Of a stretch of 36,114 nt of DNA, positions 1 to 6,405 are shown in pieces. The notes beneath the pieces are model-generated. The model did not search any database. It was not told where the DNA came from and was given only the letters and a program-made list of their open reading frames with translations. Location: positions 1 through 36,114 of the forward strand of contig JADZFD010000044.1 of NCBI GenBank assembly GCA_020850225.1, read 5' to 3'. The first letter of the stretch is position 1. Each line of letters opens with the position of its first letter. The DNA is from Saprospiraceae bacterium. Lineage in GTDB: Bacteria > Bacteroidota > Bacteroidia > Chitinophagales > Saprospiraceae. Made by a program: the position numbers and the translations under genes.

Positions 1-2
1 AG

Positions 3-284
3 GTGAGAAAATACAATTCATGGTATCATCACATGGCATTAGTGATGATGGCGATGCATTTTATTCTCAAAAAGCGGCTTGAAAAAAAGGAAGATATACC
101 GCTACTATCAGCAAGGGATGTCAGGCTACAGACCATTGTTTTGCTCCTCTCCCAAGGCGTGACCATGGAAGAAGAAATAACACAGATGCTCCATAGGCAC
201 ATACAGCGAGAAAAGGATATTCAGAGGCACTTAAAAAACAATCAAAATGATATCTTTTATGAAGATTATTCCGATAATTCTTAA
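3..284 (+). CDS. IS701/IS4-like transposase, C-terminal fragment (partial)
   Basis: This is the last 93 codons of a DDE transposase; the frame is open to the left edge, so the start lies outside the window. The segment SWYHHMALVMMAMHFIL followed by IPLLSARDV matches the C-terminal end usual in IS701/IS4-type DDE transposases, where a W-HHHMAL block and a PLLS-D block close the catalytic domain. The tail is basic and helical (MLHRHIQREKDIQRHLKNN). The apparent first codon is an internal GTG valine, not a real start. Whether the element is complete cannot be seen. No obvious terminal inverted repeat can be paired, because the other end is missing. Family assignment is by remembered motif. Confidence 0.72.
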   Translation: MRKYNSWYHHMALVMMAMHFILKKRLEKKEDIPLLSARDVRLQTIVLLLSQGVTMEEEITQMLHRHIQREKDIQRHLKNNQNDIFYEDYSDNS

Positions 285-383
285 GTTGACAAAGTAGAAT
301 TACTTACTTTCAAGCATTTCAGTTTCCACAGACTTCCTTTTTTAAAAAAATAAAATTTACCTTTGCGTCAAAATAAAAACATT
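285..383. other. Spacer between IS remnant and DUF6438 gene
   Basis: This AT-rich spacer probably contains the right end of the insertion sequence and then the promoter of the next gene. No terminal inverted repeat or target duplication can be defined with only one end in view. Confidence 0.4.
358..365 (+). promoter_or_regulatory. Bacteroidota -7 promoter element (TACCTTTG)
   Basis: TACCTTTG fits the TAnnTTTG -7 consensus of Bacteroidota housekeeping promoters. It lies 18 bases before the ATG at 384, so the leader would be only about a dozen bases. No convincing -33 element is seen. Its overlap with the nominal TTG start at 363 argues that the real start is the downstream ATG. Confidence 0.5.
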
Positions 384-1142
384 ATGAACAAATTTATGCT
401 GTTTGCATTAGTTTTAGTTATGTCCGGCTGCAGTACTTTGAGTAAAGTTTCCAAATTAAAGGATCAGGATATTGTCGTCAGCCTTGATAAAAGTCCTTGT
501 GCAACTAAATGTTCGGTGTATAATATCAAAGTTTATAACAATGGTTATGTTGTATACGAAGGTTTGACGAATGTTGAGAAATACGGATTGTATGCCAAAA
601 AAATATCACAGGCCGATCTGAATCAAATCAAAAGTGATTACGATAAGAATGACTTTATGGGTTTTGATGACCAATATCCCAATCCGGATCCCGACATGCC
701 TACTATTGTGATGGTCTACAATAAGGATATGAAGGTTAAAAAAATAACAGGAGGATTAAACAGGCCTCAAAAGCTATTGGATCTGCAAAGAATGCTAGAA
801 ATGCTGATACGTTCAGAAGGATTTAAACAACTGAAAGCATATGAAGCCAAAACAACAAGTATTCAAACAGACAAAGATGAAAATGCTGAAAAAACGCCCG
901 TTACATACATACTTGACAGCGAAATCATCATCGAATTGAACCCAAATGTTTTTATGGCTCAATGGCTTCAGAAATACAGCCAATACCAGATTCAGCTGAT
1001 GCGACGTGTAGGTGAGAACACACCGCTCTGGGTTATTACCTACAATAAGACCACCATAGATCCAAAAGACTTTCTGGAAAAAATCAAACAGGATCCGCAG
1101 GTTAAGAGTGCTGAATTCAATAAATCAACAACACCAAGGTAA
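384..1142 (+). CDS. DUF6438 lipoprotein with a C-terminal protease-propeptide-like region
   Basis: A lipoprotein of about 252 residues. MNKFMLFALVLVMSGC gives a signal peptide and lipobox with Cys16. Residues ~32-140 resemble DUF6438: a VSLDKSPC start, C-VYNIKVYNNGYVVYEG, then a helix ending near a YPNPDPDMPT loop. Residues ~175-245 form a second module (IIIELNPNVFMAQWLQKY, then LWVITYNKTTIDPKDFLEKI and PQVKSAEFN). This resembles the inhibitor-like propeptide module of subtilisin-type proteases, but no protease follows. I chose ATG 384 because the longer TTG reading at 363 overlaps a -7 promoter element and spoils the signal peptide. The function is unknown; the protein is probably membrane-anchored in the cell envelope. 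The next gene converges on it across a hairpin. Confidence 0.75.
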   Translation: MNKFMLFALVLVMSGCSTLSKVSKLKDQDIVVSLDKSPCATKCSVYNIKVYNNGYVVYEGLTNVEKYGLYAKKISQADLNQIKSDYDKNDFMGFDDQYPNPDPDMPTIVMVYNKDMKVKKITGGLNRPQKLLDLQRMLEMLIRSEGFKQLKAYEAKTTSIQTDKDENAEKTPVTYILDSEIIIELNPNVFMAQWLQKYSQYQIQLMRRVGENTPLWVITYNKTTIDPKDFLEKIKQDPQVKSAEFNKSTTPR

Positions 1143-1152
1143 GGATTTTTGC

Positions 1153-1186
1153 TATTGTTTTTCATTAATAGCTGAAAAACAATAGA
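1153..1186. terminator. Hairpin between convergent genes (bidirectional terminator)
   Basis: Perfect 13-base inverted arms at 1153-1165 (CTATTGTTTTTCA) and 1174-1186 enclose an 8-base loop. It sits exactly between two convergent genes. Neither side carries a long T-run after the stem, so it is a weaker intrinsic terminator than the others in this window. Confidence 0.6.
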
Positions 1187-1204
1187 CAGCAAATGGAATC
1201 GCCT

Positions 1205-1699
1205 TTATCGCTGGTGTACGATATCCCGCAGGTTGGCTGCGGAATAAGCTATGGACTTCAGTACTTTACCATCTTCATTTCTGTATACAATATACTCACC
1301 TTCACGTTCTGTGATATATGAATCAACATTTTTTATGTCTTTATAATGCTGCTGAGTAGCTAATGCTTCCTCTACTGAAGCGCATGTTTTACTCATATTG
1401 GATCTCTGAACTTCATCAAACAACCGCTTGAACCTGTCACCAAGACCAAACTCTAAAACGGCTCCTGAAAGTACGTACTGCAGATCAGCCAATGCATCTG
1501 CTATCTCAACTATATCATTATCCTCTATTGCCTGTTTGAGCTCATTGAGTTCCTCCTGCAGCAGAGATACTCTCAACTGGCATCTGATCTCATCCGGAAT
1601 GGTTGGATGTGCCACTACAGGCAATTCGAACAAATCATGAAACGCAGCTACTGAAGTAAGTGCAGAAGGTTCGTCAAAAATCTTATATTTTTTCGCCAT
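1205..1699 (-). CDS. MazG/PRA-PH-like all-alpha NTP pyrophosphohydrolase
   Basis: A 164-residue cytoplasmic protein of the all-alpha NTP pyrophosphatase superfamily (phosphoribosyl-ATP pyrophosphohydrolase-like). The metal-binding pattern ExxE then ExxD is visible: QEELNEL at residues 48-54 and EIADALADLQYVL at 65-77. These enzymes split nucleoside triphosphates to monophosphate and pyrophosphate and often clean the nucleotide pool. It is not a HisE: the protein is longer, carries an N-terminal F-D-P-HPTIP segment and a C-terminal extension (SYITEREGEYIVYRNEDGKVL), and no his genes are nearby. The start is ATG 1699, the first in the frame, 43 bases below a -7 element. The exact substrate cannot be told from sequence. 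Confidence 0.85.
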   Translation of the reverse strand: MAKKYKIFDEPSALTSVAAFHDLFELPVVAHPTIPDEIRCQLRVSLLQEELNELKQAIEDNDIVEIADALADLQYVLSGAVLEFGLGDRFKRLFDEVQRSNMSKTCASVEEALATQQHYKDIKNVDSYITEREGEYIVYRNEDGKVLKSIAYSAANLRDIVHQR

Positions 1700-1742
1700 T
1701 ATATAAAGTTGATATTTATTGCTAAATCCTGTATTAAAAACA

Positions 1743-1750
1743 CAAAAGTA
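1743..1750 (-). promoter_or_regulatory. -7 promoter element for the NTP pyrophosphohydrolase gene
   Basis: On the minus strand this reads TACTTTTG, a full match to TAnnTTTG, ending 43 bases before the ATG at 1699. A CAAA on the plus strand at 1765-1768 could be a -33 TTTG, but at 14 bases the spacing is shorter than usual. Confidence 0.45.
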
Positions 1751-1834
1751 AGATAATTGGTATCCAAATCCATTTTAAATAAATAAAAAAACATAAAATC
1801 AGCATCTCACTATATGAATTAATTAATTCATTGT

Positions 1835-1842
1835 TACATTTG
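1835..1842 (+). promoter_or_regulatory. -7 promoter element for the DUF6029/Omp28 pair
   Basis: TACATTTG, followed by C, matches the TAnnTTTG consensus. It lies 36 bases before the chosen ATG at 1879. The longer reading from TTG 1831 would translate the promoter itself. Confidence 0.5.
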
Positions 1843-1878
1843 CATTATACAAATCAAAACCTAAACAACTATTACTAT

Positions 1879-3531
1879 ATGTTGCGTATCATCAGAATTA
1901 CCCATCTGTTTTTATTTTTAGTCTGTATAACCTATACGGTACAGGCACAGGAAACCGGAGTCATCACCGGATCTTTTGAAACCAATGCCAATGCTTTTAT
2001 AAGAGACTCATCCATCTATGCCTTCAATACACCTCAATATGATCGTCAACTATTCGGAGGTGAGGCATGGCTGAATCTGAATTATCAAATTCAGGGATTT
2101 ACCATTGCGACCAGATTTGATATGTTCTACAATTCCAACTTACGAAATCCCAATGCTTCCTATTCGGATGCAGGCATAGGTATGTGGAGTATATCCAAAT
2201 CTCTCAATTTCCTGGATATAAGTGTGGGTTATTTGTATGATCAGATAGGTTCAGGTATCGTTTTCAGGGCGTTTGAGACAAGACCACTATTTATAGATAA
2301 TGCACTTTACGGAGCGAGACTTCAATACAATTTTGATGACAACTGGCATCTCATGGCATTTGCAGGCAAACAAAAAAATGCATTTGACACCTATTCCGGC
2401 AATATCAAGGGTCTTAGAACAGAAGGATTTATCAGTGCAGGTTCAGAAGAAAACCCAATAACACTCGCACCCGGACTGGGCTTCGTCAATAAAACACTAT
2501 CAGATGAATACATGAATGGTGTCATCGATGTATTAAAGACCTATCAAAATGAAGATAAATTTACGCCTGAATACAATTCTTACGCAGCAACTATTTACAA
2601 TACATTAGCCTATAAAGGATTGAATCTGTATACCGAATTTGCATTAAAATCCCGGGACGTTTTATTTAATCCATATATAGAAAAAACGGAACTGGTAGGT
2701 AGCAATACCCTGGGAAAATTAGTAAATCCTACCGGTGCAGTTACATATATCAGTGCATCCTACTCAACAGGCAACCTTGGTGTTACAGCAGAAATGAAAC
2801 GAACAAAAAACTTTACGTTCAGAGTTGACCCCAACCTTACATTACTAAAGGGTACAATCAATTATCTGACACCCATCAGCCGGCAAAACACTTACAGACT
2901 TACAGCCAGATACACTGCTCCGGCTCTCGATATCTCCGAAATGGCTTACAATCTGGATATAAGATACAGATTTAGCAAAGCATTGAGTGCCAATGTCAAT
3001 TTAACAGATATAAAGACGCTTGAAGGCGAAAAGCTTTATCAGGAATTATACACTGAACTCGTCTATAAACATAACCGTAAATGGCAGTTGAATACAGGAG
3101 TTCAGTTGCTCACCTATAATCAGGAAATCTATGAAACCAAAGCAGAAGTTCCCCTGATTAAAGCCATAGTGCCCTATGCAGATTTTCTCTATAAATTTAC
3201 TCCCGGCAAATCTTTGCGTATTGAATCTCAGTATATGTCAACGCAACAGGATTATGGAAGCTGGCTTTTCGGCCTTTTGGAGTATAATATAGCTCCAAGA
3301 TGGAGTTTTGAAGCATCAGGAATGTATAATATTGACCCCAAAAAACCGGATATAAACGGAGATTTAAAGAAAATACTCTACCCTACCCTCGGTGTAACAT
3401 TCTTTAAAGACGCCCAACGCTATAGCTTAAGATATGTAAAACAAGTTGAGGGTGTAGTATGTAGTGGAGGCATTTGCAGATTGGAACCGGCTTTCAGTGG
3501 TATCCGCTTTTCTATGAATACAACATTTTAA
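1879..3531 (+). CDS. DUF6029-family outer-membrane beta-barrel protein
   Basis: A 550-residue exported protein. MLRIIRITHLFLFLVCITYTVQAQ is a signal peptide cleaved near AQ|E. The mature chain starts with GVITGSFETNANAF, a typical opening of DUF6029 proteins of Bacteroidota, followed by alternating aromatic/polar strands (FTIATRFDMFYN, LDISVGYLYDQIG, WHLMAFAGKQ, GVTAEMKRTKNFTFRV) to a terminal aromatic strand ending in TTF. This pattern indicates an outer-membrane barrel with strands along its whole length. No catalytic motif is seen. The start is ATG 1879, chosen because the upstream TTG frame reads through the promoter. The Omp28-like gene follows after 17 bases, so the two are probably cotranscribed. 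The biochemical role is unknown. Confidence 0.8.
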   Translation: MLRIIRITHLFLFLVCITYTVQAQETGVITGSFETNANAFIRDSSIYAFNTPQYDRQLFGGEAWLNLNYQIQGFTIATRFDMFYNSNLRNPNASYSDAGIGMWSISKSLNFLDISVGYLYDQIGSGIVFRAFETRPLFIDNALYGARLQYNFDDNWHLMAFAGKQKNAFDTYSGNIKGLRTEGFISAGSEENPITLAPGLGFVNKTLSDEYMNGVIDVLKTYQNEDKFTPEYNSYAATIYNTLAYKGLNLYTEFALKSRDVLFNPYIEKTELVGSNTLGKLVNPTGAVTYISASYSTGNLGVTAEMKRTKNFTFRVDPNLTLLKGTINYLTPISRQNTYRLTARYTAPALDISEMAYNLDIRYRFSKALSANVNLTDIKTLEGEKLYQELYTELVYKHNRKWQLNTGVQLLTYNQEIYETKAEVPLIKAIVPYADFLYKFTPGKSLRIESQYMSTQQDYGSWLFGLLEYNIAPRWSFEASGMYNIDPKKPDINGDLKKILYPTLGVTFFKDAQRYSLRYVKQVEGVVCSGGICRLEPAFSGIRFSMNTTF

Positions 3532-3548
3532 ATCATAAAAACAGATAG

Positions 3549-4394
3549 ATGATTATGAAACAGTTTTTGTATACTTTTACTTCTGTATGCATTCTTTTTT
3601 TGATATCCTGCAATGAGATACCTGTTGAAATTGGGGATTCACCGATACCTGAAACAGACAGGGTTGTTTTACTTGAAGAATTGACTGGCGCTTCTTGTCC
3701 CAATTGCCCGAAAGGCAGTGCTGCTGTAGAAGCCATATTGCAGAAATATAAAGATAAGGTAGCAGCCATAGCTATACACGGAGACTTTCTGGCACAGCCA
3801 GTAGACGGAAGGAGTAAATATGATTTTCGCAATCCTAAGGCAAAAGATCTGGAAAATTGGTTCAAACCTTTTTTGGGTAAGCCGTGTGCAACCGTAAACC
3901 GAATCGAACTCAATGATCCCGATCAGAAATATGCAACTGTATCAACCGGTTTATGGCAGTCCATGATCGAAAAAGAACTATCCAAGCCCAATCAGTTGTC
4001 ACTTATTATGAATAATGATTATGATCCGGATACTCGGATAATCAATATAGATATTACCGCTATTCCCGTTGCTGATTTAGATGGCAGTTACAATATCAGC
4101 ATATTTCTTACAGAATCCGGCATTACCGATGCACAGATTAATGGCAATGTTATTGTGGACGATTATGTACATAATCATGTACTCAGAGATATTATCACCA
4201 GGTTTGACGGCGATTTCTTTGGAAGTGATATGAAACAGGGAACAAGAATCAAAAAGAATTATACCTATACACTTCCCGATAACAAGGATGGCTTATGGAA
4301 TGCTGACAAAATGGATATCGTTATTGCCATTCACAAATCTGGAGGAACTGACCGTACAATAATTCAGGCTACTCAATCGAAAGTTATAAAATAA
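3549..4394 (+). CDS. Omp28-related lipoprotein with a thioredoxin-like CPNC motif
   Basis: A 281-residue lipoprotein with lipobox FLISC at Cys21. The conserved block VVLLEELTGASCPNCPKG (residues ~39-56, Cys50 and Cys53) and the following AIAIHGDF segment are the hallmark of Omp28-type proteins, whose N-terminal half has a thioredoxin-like fold with a CxxC site. The second half (from ~140) is beta-rich, as in the family. The first ATG (3549) and a second in-frame ATG (3555) are equally possible. It follows the DUF6029 gene by 17 bases, and the pair ends at the 4401-4441 dyad. It may anchor to or chaperone the barrel, but that is inferred from position only. Confidence 0.85.
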   Translation: MIMKQFLYTFTSVCILFLISCNEIPVEIGDSPIPETDRVVLLEELTGASCPNCPKGSAAVEAILQKYKDKVAAIAIHGDFLAQPVDGRSKYDFRNPKAKDLENWFKPFLGKPCATVNRIELNDPDQKYATVSTGLWQSMIEKELSKPNQLSLIMNNDYDPDTRIINIDITAIPVADLDGSYNISIFLTESGITDAQINGNVIVDDYVHNHVLRDIITRFDGDFFGSDMKQGTRIKKNYTYTLPDNKDGLWNADKMDIVIAIHKSGGTDRTIIQATQSKVIK

Positions 4395-4400
4395 AAAAGA

Positions 4401-4441
4401 TTTGAACCGAATACAGTTTGATATCAGATTCGGTTCAAATC
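4401..4441. terminator. Bidirectional terminator dyad
   Basis: Perfect 13-base arms (ATTTGAACCGAAT at 4401-4413 and its complement at 4429-4441) enclose a 15-base loop between converging genes. On the minus strand the stem is followed by CTTTTTT, making a good intrinsic terminator for the DUF1573 gene. On the plus strand the T-run is absent. Confidence 0.75.
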
Positions 4442-4464
4442 ACAATTCTATTTAGGAATAAATC

Positions 4465-4941
4465 TTATTTGGGTAACAATTCGTAAGTATAGTCAACTAT
4501 CTTAAGAATGCGGTGTCCTGTTTTAGGATCTAAGTTTTTCAGGTATATATCCACATCCACTGTTTCTGATGCGTCTTTTTTACCGCTGTCAAATGTAACA
4601 TGGATTACTCCTTTTTTACCGGGAAGTATTTTATTTCTTGGATAATCAAGGGTTGTACAATCACATCCGGATGCAATATCGATTTCGATAATTTCTGTTC
4701 CTGTGTTTGTAAAGACAAAATCAAACTTTTTGATTTCACCCTTCTTAACCTTTCCGATATTTAAATGTTCACTTACAAAAGTCATATGAACACCTCTTTG
4801 TGCCTGAACAGGTCTGGATTGAACAGCTGTAGCCTTTGCTTTGGATGATGCCGGTTTCTTAGTCGTATTCTGGGCTACAACGACATTCATAGTCAAAAAC
4901 AGGATTGTTGAAAAAAGGAAAAATTTTGAATACTTTATCAT
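4465..4941 (-). CDS. DUF1573 domain secreted protein
   Basis: A 158-residue exported protein. MIKYSKFFLFSTILFLTMNVVVA is a signal peptide, probably cleaved at A|Q. After a low-complexity linker rich in K, A, S and T comes one DUF1573 domain (residues ~57-150): FVFTNTGTEIIEIDIASGCDC, TTLDYP, ILPGKKGVIHVTFDSG. This immunoglobulin-like module with the paired-cysteine CDC motif is very common in Bacteroidota envelope proteins and related to the ASPM/SPD-2/Hydin fold. Its role is not established. It is monocistronic between the convergent dyad and an AT-rich leader. A plus-strand CAAAGGTC at 4984-4991 gives a near-consensus minus-strand -7 element with one mismatch. Confidence 0.88.
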   Translation of the reverse strand: MIKYSKFFLFSTILFLTMNVVVAQNTTKKPASSKAKATAVQSRPVQAQRGVHMTFVSEHLNIGKVKKGEIKKFDFVFTNTGTEIIEIDIASGCDCTTLDYPRNKILPGKKGVIHVTFDSGKKDASETVDVDIYLKNLDPKTGHRILKIVDYTYELLPK

Positions 4942-5049
4942 AATAATAATTGAAATGTTTATAATCTATCTATATAGACTGTACAAAGGTCTTAAAAGTT
5001 TACAAGATTTAATCTTATTATAATGTTAAAGTACAGATTCTGATTCCGT

Positions 5050-5718
5050 TCAGGACTTAATTGCTCTGGTCATTTCCCTTTTGCCAGGTGGTCCCGGTAA
5101 CCGTTCTATCAGAAATCCTGCCTCTTTAAGACCTCTTTTAAAGGCTCCCTGAGCACAAAAGCTGGTGAGAACACCATTTGGACGAAGCAAATCATACATT
5201 TTTCTCATCATAGGCGTTTTCCACAATTCAGGTTGCGTATCAGGTGCGAACGCATCGAAAAAAACAACATCAAATAGCTGTTCTGACGCGAAAGTTTCAA
5301 TTTTCTTATTCCATTTACAAAAAGTAAAATATGAGGAAATCTTTTCTGATGATGCCCACGGCATAGTATGTAAACGCATAAAATGATGCTCATAACCCAG
5401 TAAATCACCATAATTAAGGGATGTAACTACATCCGTTCCGACTGGGAATGCTTCTATGGTGTGATAGTTGACAGCTATCTGATTTGCTTCTGCCCATATT
5501 AAAGTCATCAGCGCATTGAGACCTGTACCAAATCCCATTTCAAAAACATCTACCTGTCTGTATTCATTTTTACGAAGATAATCGAGTGCTGCTTCGATAA
5601 ATACAACTCTGGATTCGGTAACGGCTCCATGTCTGGAATGATAAGGTGTGTGAAATAACGTGGAAACAATCGAATGTGAACCGTCACCTGACATGATCAA
5701 TTCTGGCATGGAATTCAT
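5050..5718 (-). CDS. mnmD: tRNA 5-methylaminomethyl-2-thiouridine methyltransferase MnmD
   Basis: A 222-residue SAM-dependent methyltransferase of the stand-alone MnmD type. It would methylate the aminomethyl group at wobble U34 to finish mnm5s2U in tRNA. Visible motifs are an N-terminal YHSRHGAVTES substrate loop, the SAM-binding EMGFGTGLNAL (60-70), the acidic EAFP segment, the family signature FFDAFAPD (153-160) and the closing GPPGKREM. In Enterobacteria this domain is fused to the MnmC oxidase; here it is alone, as in most Bacteroidota. It begins 2 bases after the ytxJ stop, so it is last in a small operon. A second in-frame ATG (MPEL) lies three codons on; no clear Shine-Dalgarno is seen, which is usual in this phylum. 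Confidence 0.93.
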   Translation of the reverse strand: MNSMPELIMSGDGSHSIVSTLFHTPYHSRHGAVTESRVVFIEAALDYLRKNEYRQVDVFEMGFGTGLNALMTLIWAEANQIAVNYHTIEAFPVGTDVVTSLNYGDLLGYEHHFMRLHTMPWASSEKISSYFTFCKWNKKIETFASEQLFDVVFFDAFAPDTQPELWKTPMMRKMYDLLRPNGVLTSFCAQGAFKRGLKEAGFLIERLPGPPGKREMTRAIKS

Positions 5719-5720
5719 AT

Positions 5721-6059
5721 TCAGGCTATCGCTTCAATAATTTCTCCTGTGGTAATATCCAGGTGTGAAGCGTCATAAATACATTCACCCTTTCTTACAA
5801 TCAAAACCTGAGGCGATTCATGATGTACCTGATATTTTTCAGCAATCATACCGGAAATATCTCTATGCGCTTTAAGATCAAGGTAAAATGATTTTATATT
5901 ATGGAGTTCACTGGACCAGTTGTCTTCAATTCTTCTTTTGGCAATATGACTGATTGGACAAGTAGTACTGTGTTTAAAAATCATAACATCACAGTTATAG
6001 GAAATCCTATCCGAATCTTCAAGATCAGATAATGTTTCTAAATGAACCCATTCAATCAT
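5721..6059 (-). CDS. ytxJ: Bacillithiol-system redox protein YtxJ
   Basis: A 112-residue cytoplasmic protein with a thioredoxin/monothiol-glutaredoxin-like fold. The signature FKHSTTCPISHIAKRR (28-43, Cys34) fits YtxJ, where the CPIS cysteine is the active site. SFYLDLKAHRDIS and a SPQVLIVRKGECIYDASH strand with the cis-proline position complete the fold. YtxJ proteins are thought to act as bacilliredoxins, reducing bacillithiol mixed disulfides, so the cell probably makes bacillithiol. The gene stops 2 bases before mnmD and follows a 46-residue lipoprotein gene by 9 bases. The three probably form one transcript from the -7 element at 6249-6256. Confidence 0.9.
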   Translation of the reverse strand: MIEWVHLETLSDLEDSDRISYNCDVMIFKHSTTCPISHIAKRRIEDNWSSELHNIKSFYLDLKAHRDISGMIAEKYQVHHESPQVLIVRKGECIYDASHLDITTGEIIEAIA

Positions 6060-6068
6060 TATATAAAC

Positions 6069-6209
6069 TTACTTTACGGGAAGAATGCTTTTAACTGCTG
6101 TTTTTAATTCATATGGACATCCGTAACCTCTGTTACAAGATGAAAATGAAATTGCAATTGCAAGTAATGCAACTACAACAGTTAATTTCTTAGAAGATTT
6201 GATATTCAT
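6069..6209 (-). CDS. Very small lipoprotein (46 aa) with CNRGYGCPY motif
   Basis: A short coding region read by eye. ATG at 6209 opens MNIKSSKKLTVVVALLAIAI, a complete lipoprotein signal, then SFSSC (lipobox Cys25), then NRGYGCPYELKTAVKSILPVK and stop at 6069. The mature peptide would be only 22 residues, with a second cysteine at +6. It sits 9 bases upstream of ytxJ with a -7 element 40 bases before its ATG, which supports it as a real gene and first in the operon. I believe similar short C-RG-GCP lipoproteins recur in Bacteroidota, but that is from memory. The function is unknown. Confidence 0.72.
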   Translation of the reverse strand: MNIKSSKKLTVVVALLAIAISFSSCNRGYGCPYELKTAVKSILPVK

Positions 6210-6248
6210 GAGATTTTAATATTCTTTTAGGTATAACGATAGAAACTA

Positions 6249-6256
6249 CAAAGTTA
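6249..6256 (-). promoter_or_regulatory. -7 promoter element for small lipoprotein-ytxJ-mnmD
   Basis: The minus strand reads TAACTTTG, a full match to TAnnTTTG, ending 39 bases before the ATG at 6209. No TTG-type -33 box is recognisable. A T-rich stretch lies upstream. Confidence 0.5.
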
Positions 6257-6405
6257 TTATTTTTGTTTTTAATTAATACCTTTAATGTATTACTTTTTAT
6301 TTTTTTTTGGGAAAGATTAACATTCTGACCTGTTTTATATAATAAAAAATGCAACAATACATATTTATATTTGTACCGCTGCATTTGATATTTCTGAATA
6401 TTAAT

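Noticed and set aside
363-383. TTG-started extension of the DUF6438 gene
   Set aside because: It overlaps a -7 promoter match and puts residues ahead of a clean lipoprotein signal that starts at ATG 384.
1831-1878. TTG-started extension of the DUF6029 gene
   Set aside because: It would translate the promoter element; ATG 1879 begins a standard signal peptide.
3533-3913. Minus-strand frame opposite the Omp28-like gene
   Set aside because: It is a shadow of a clearly conserved family on the plus strand.
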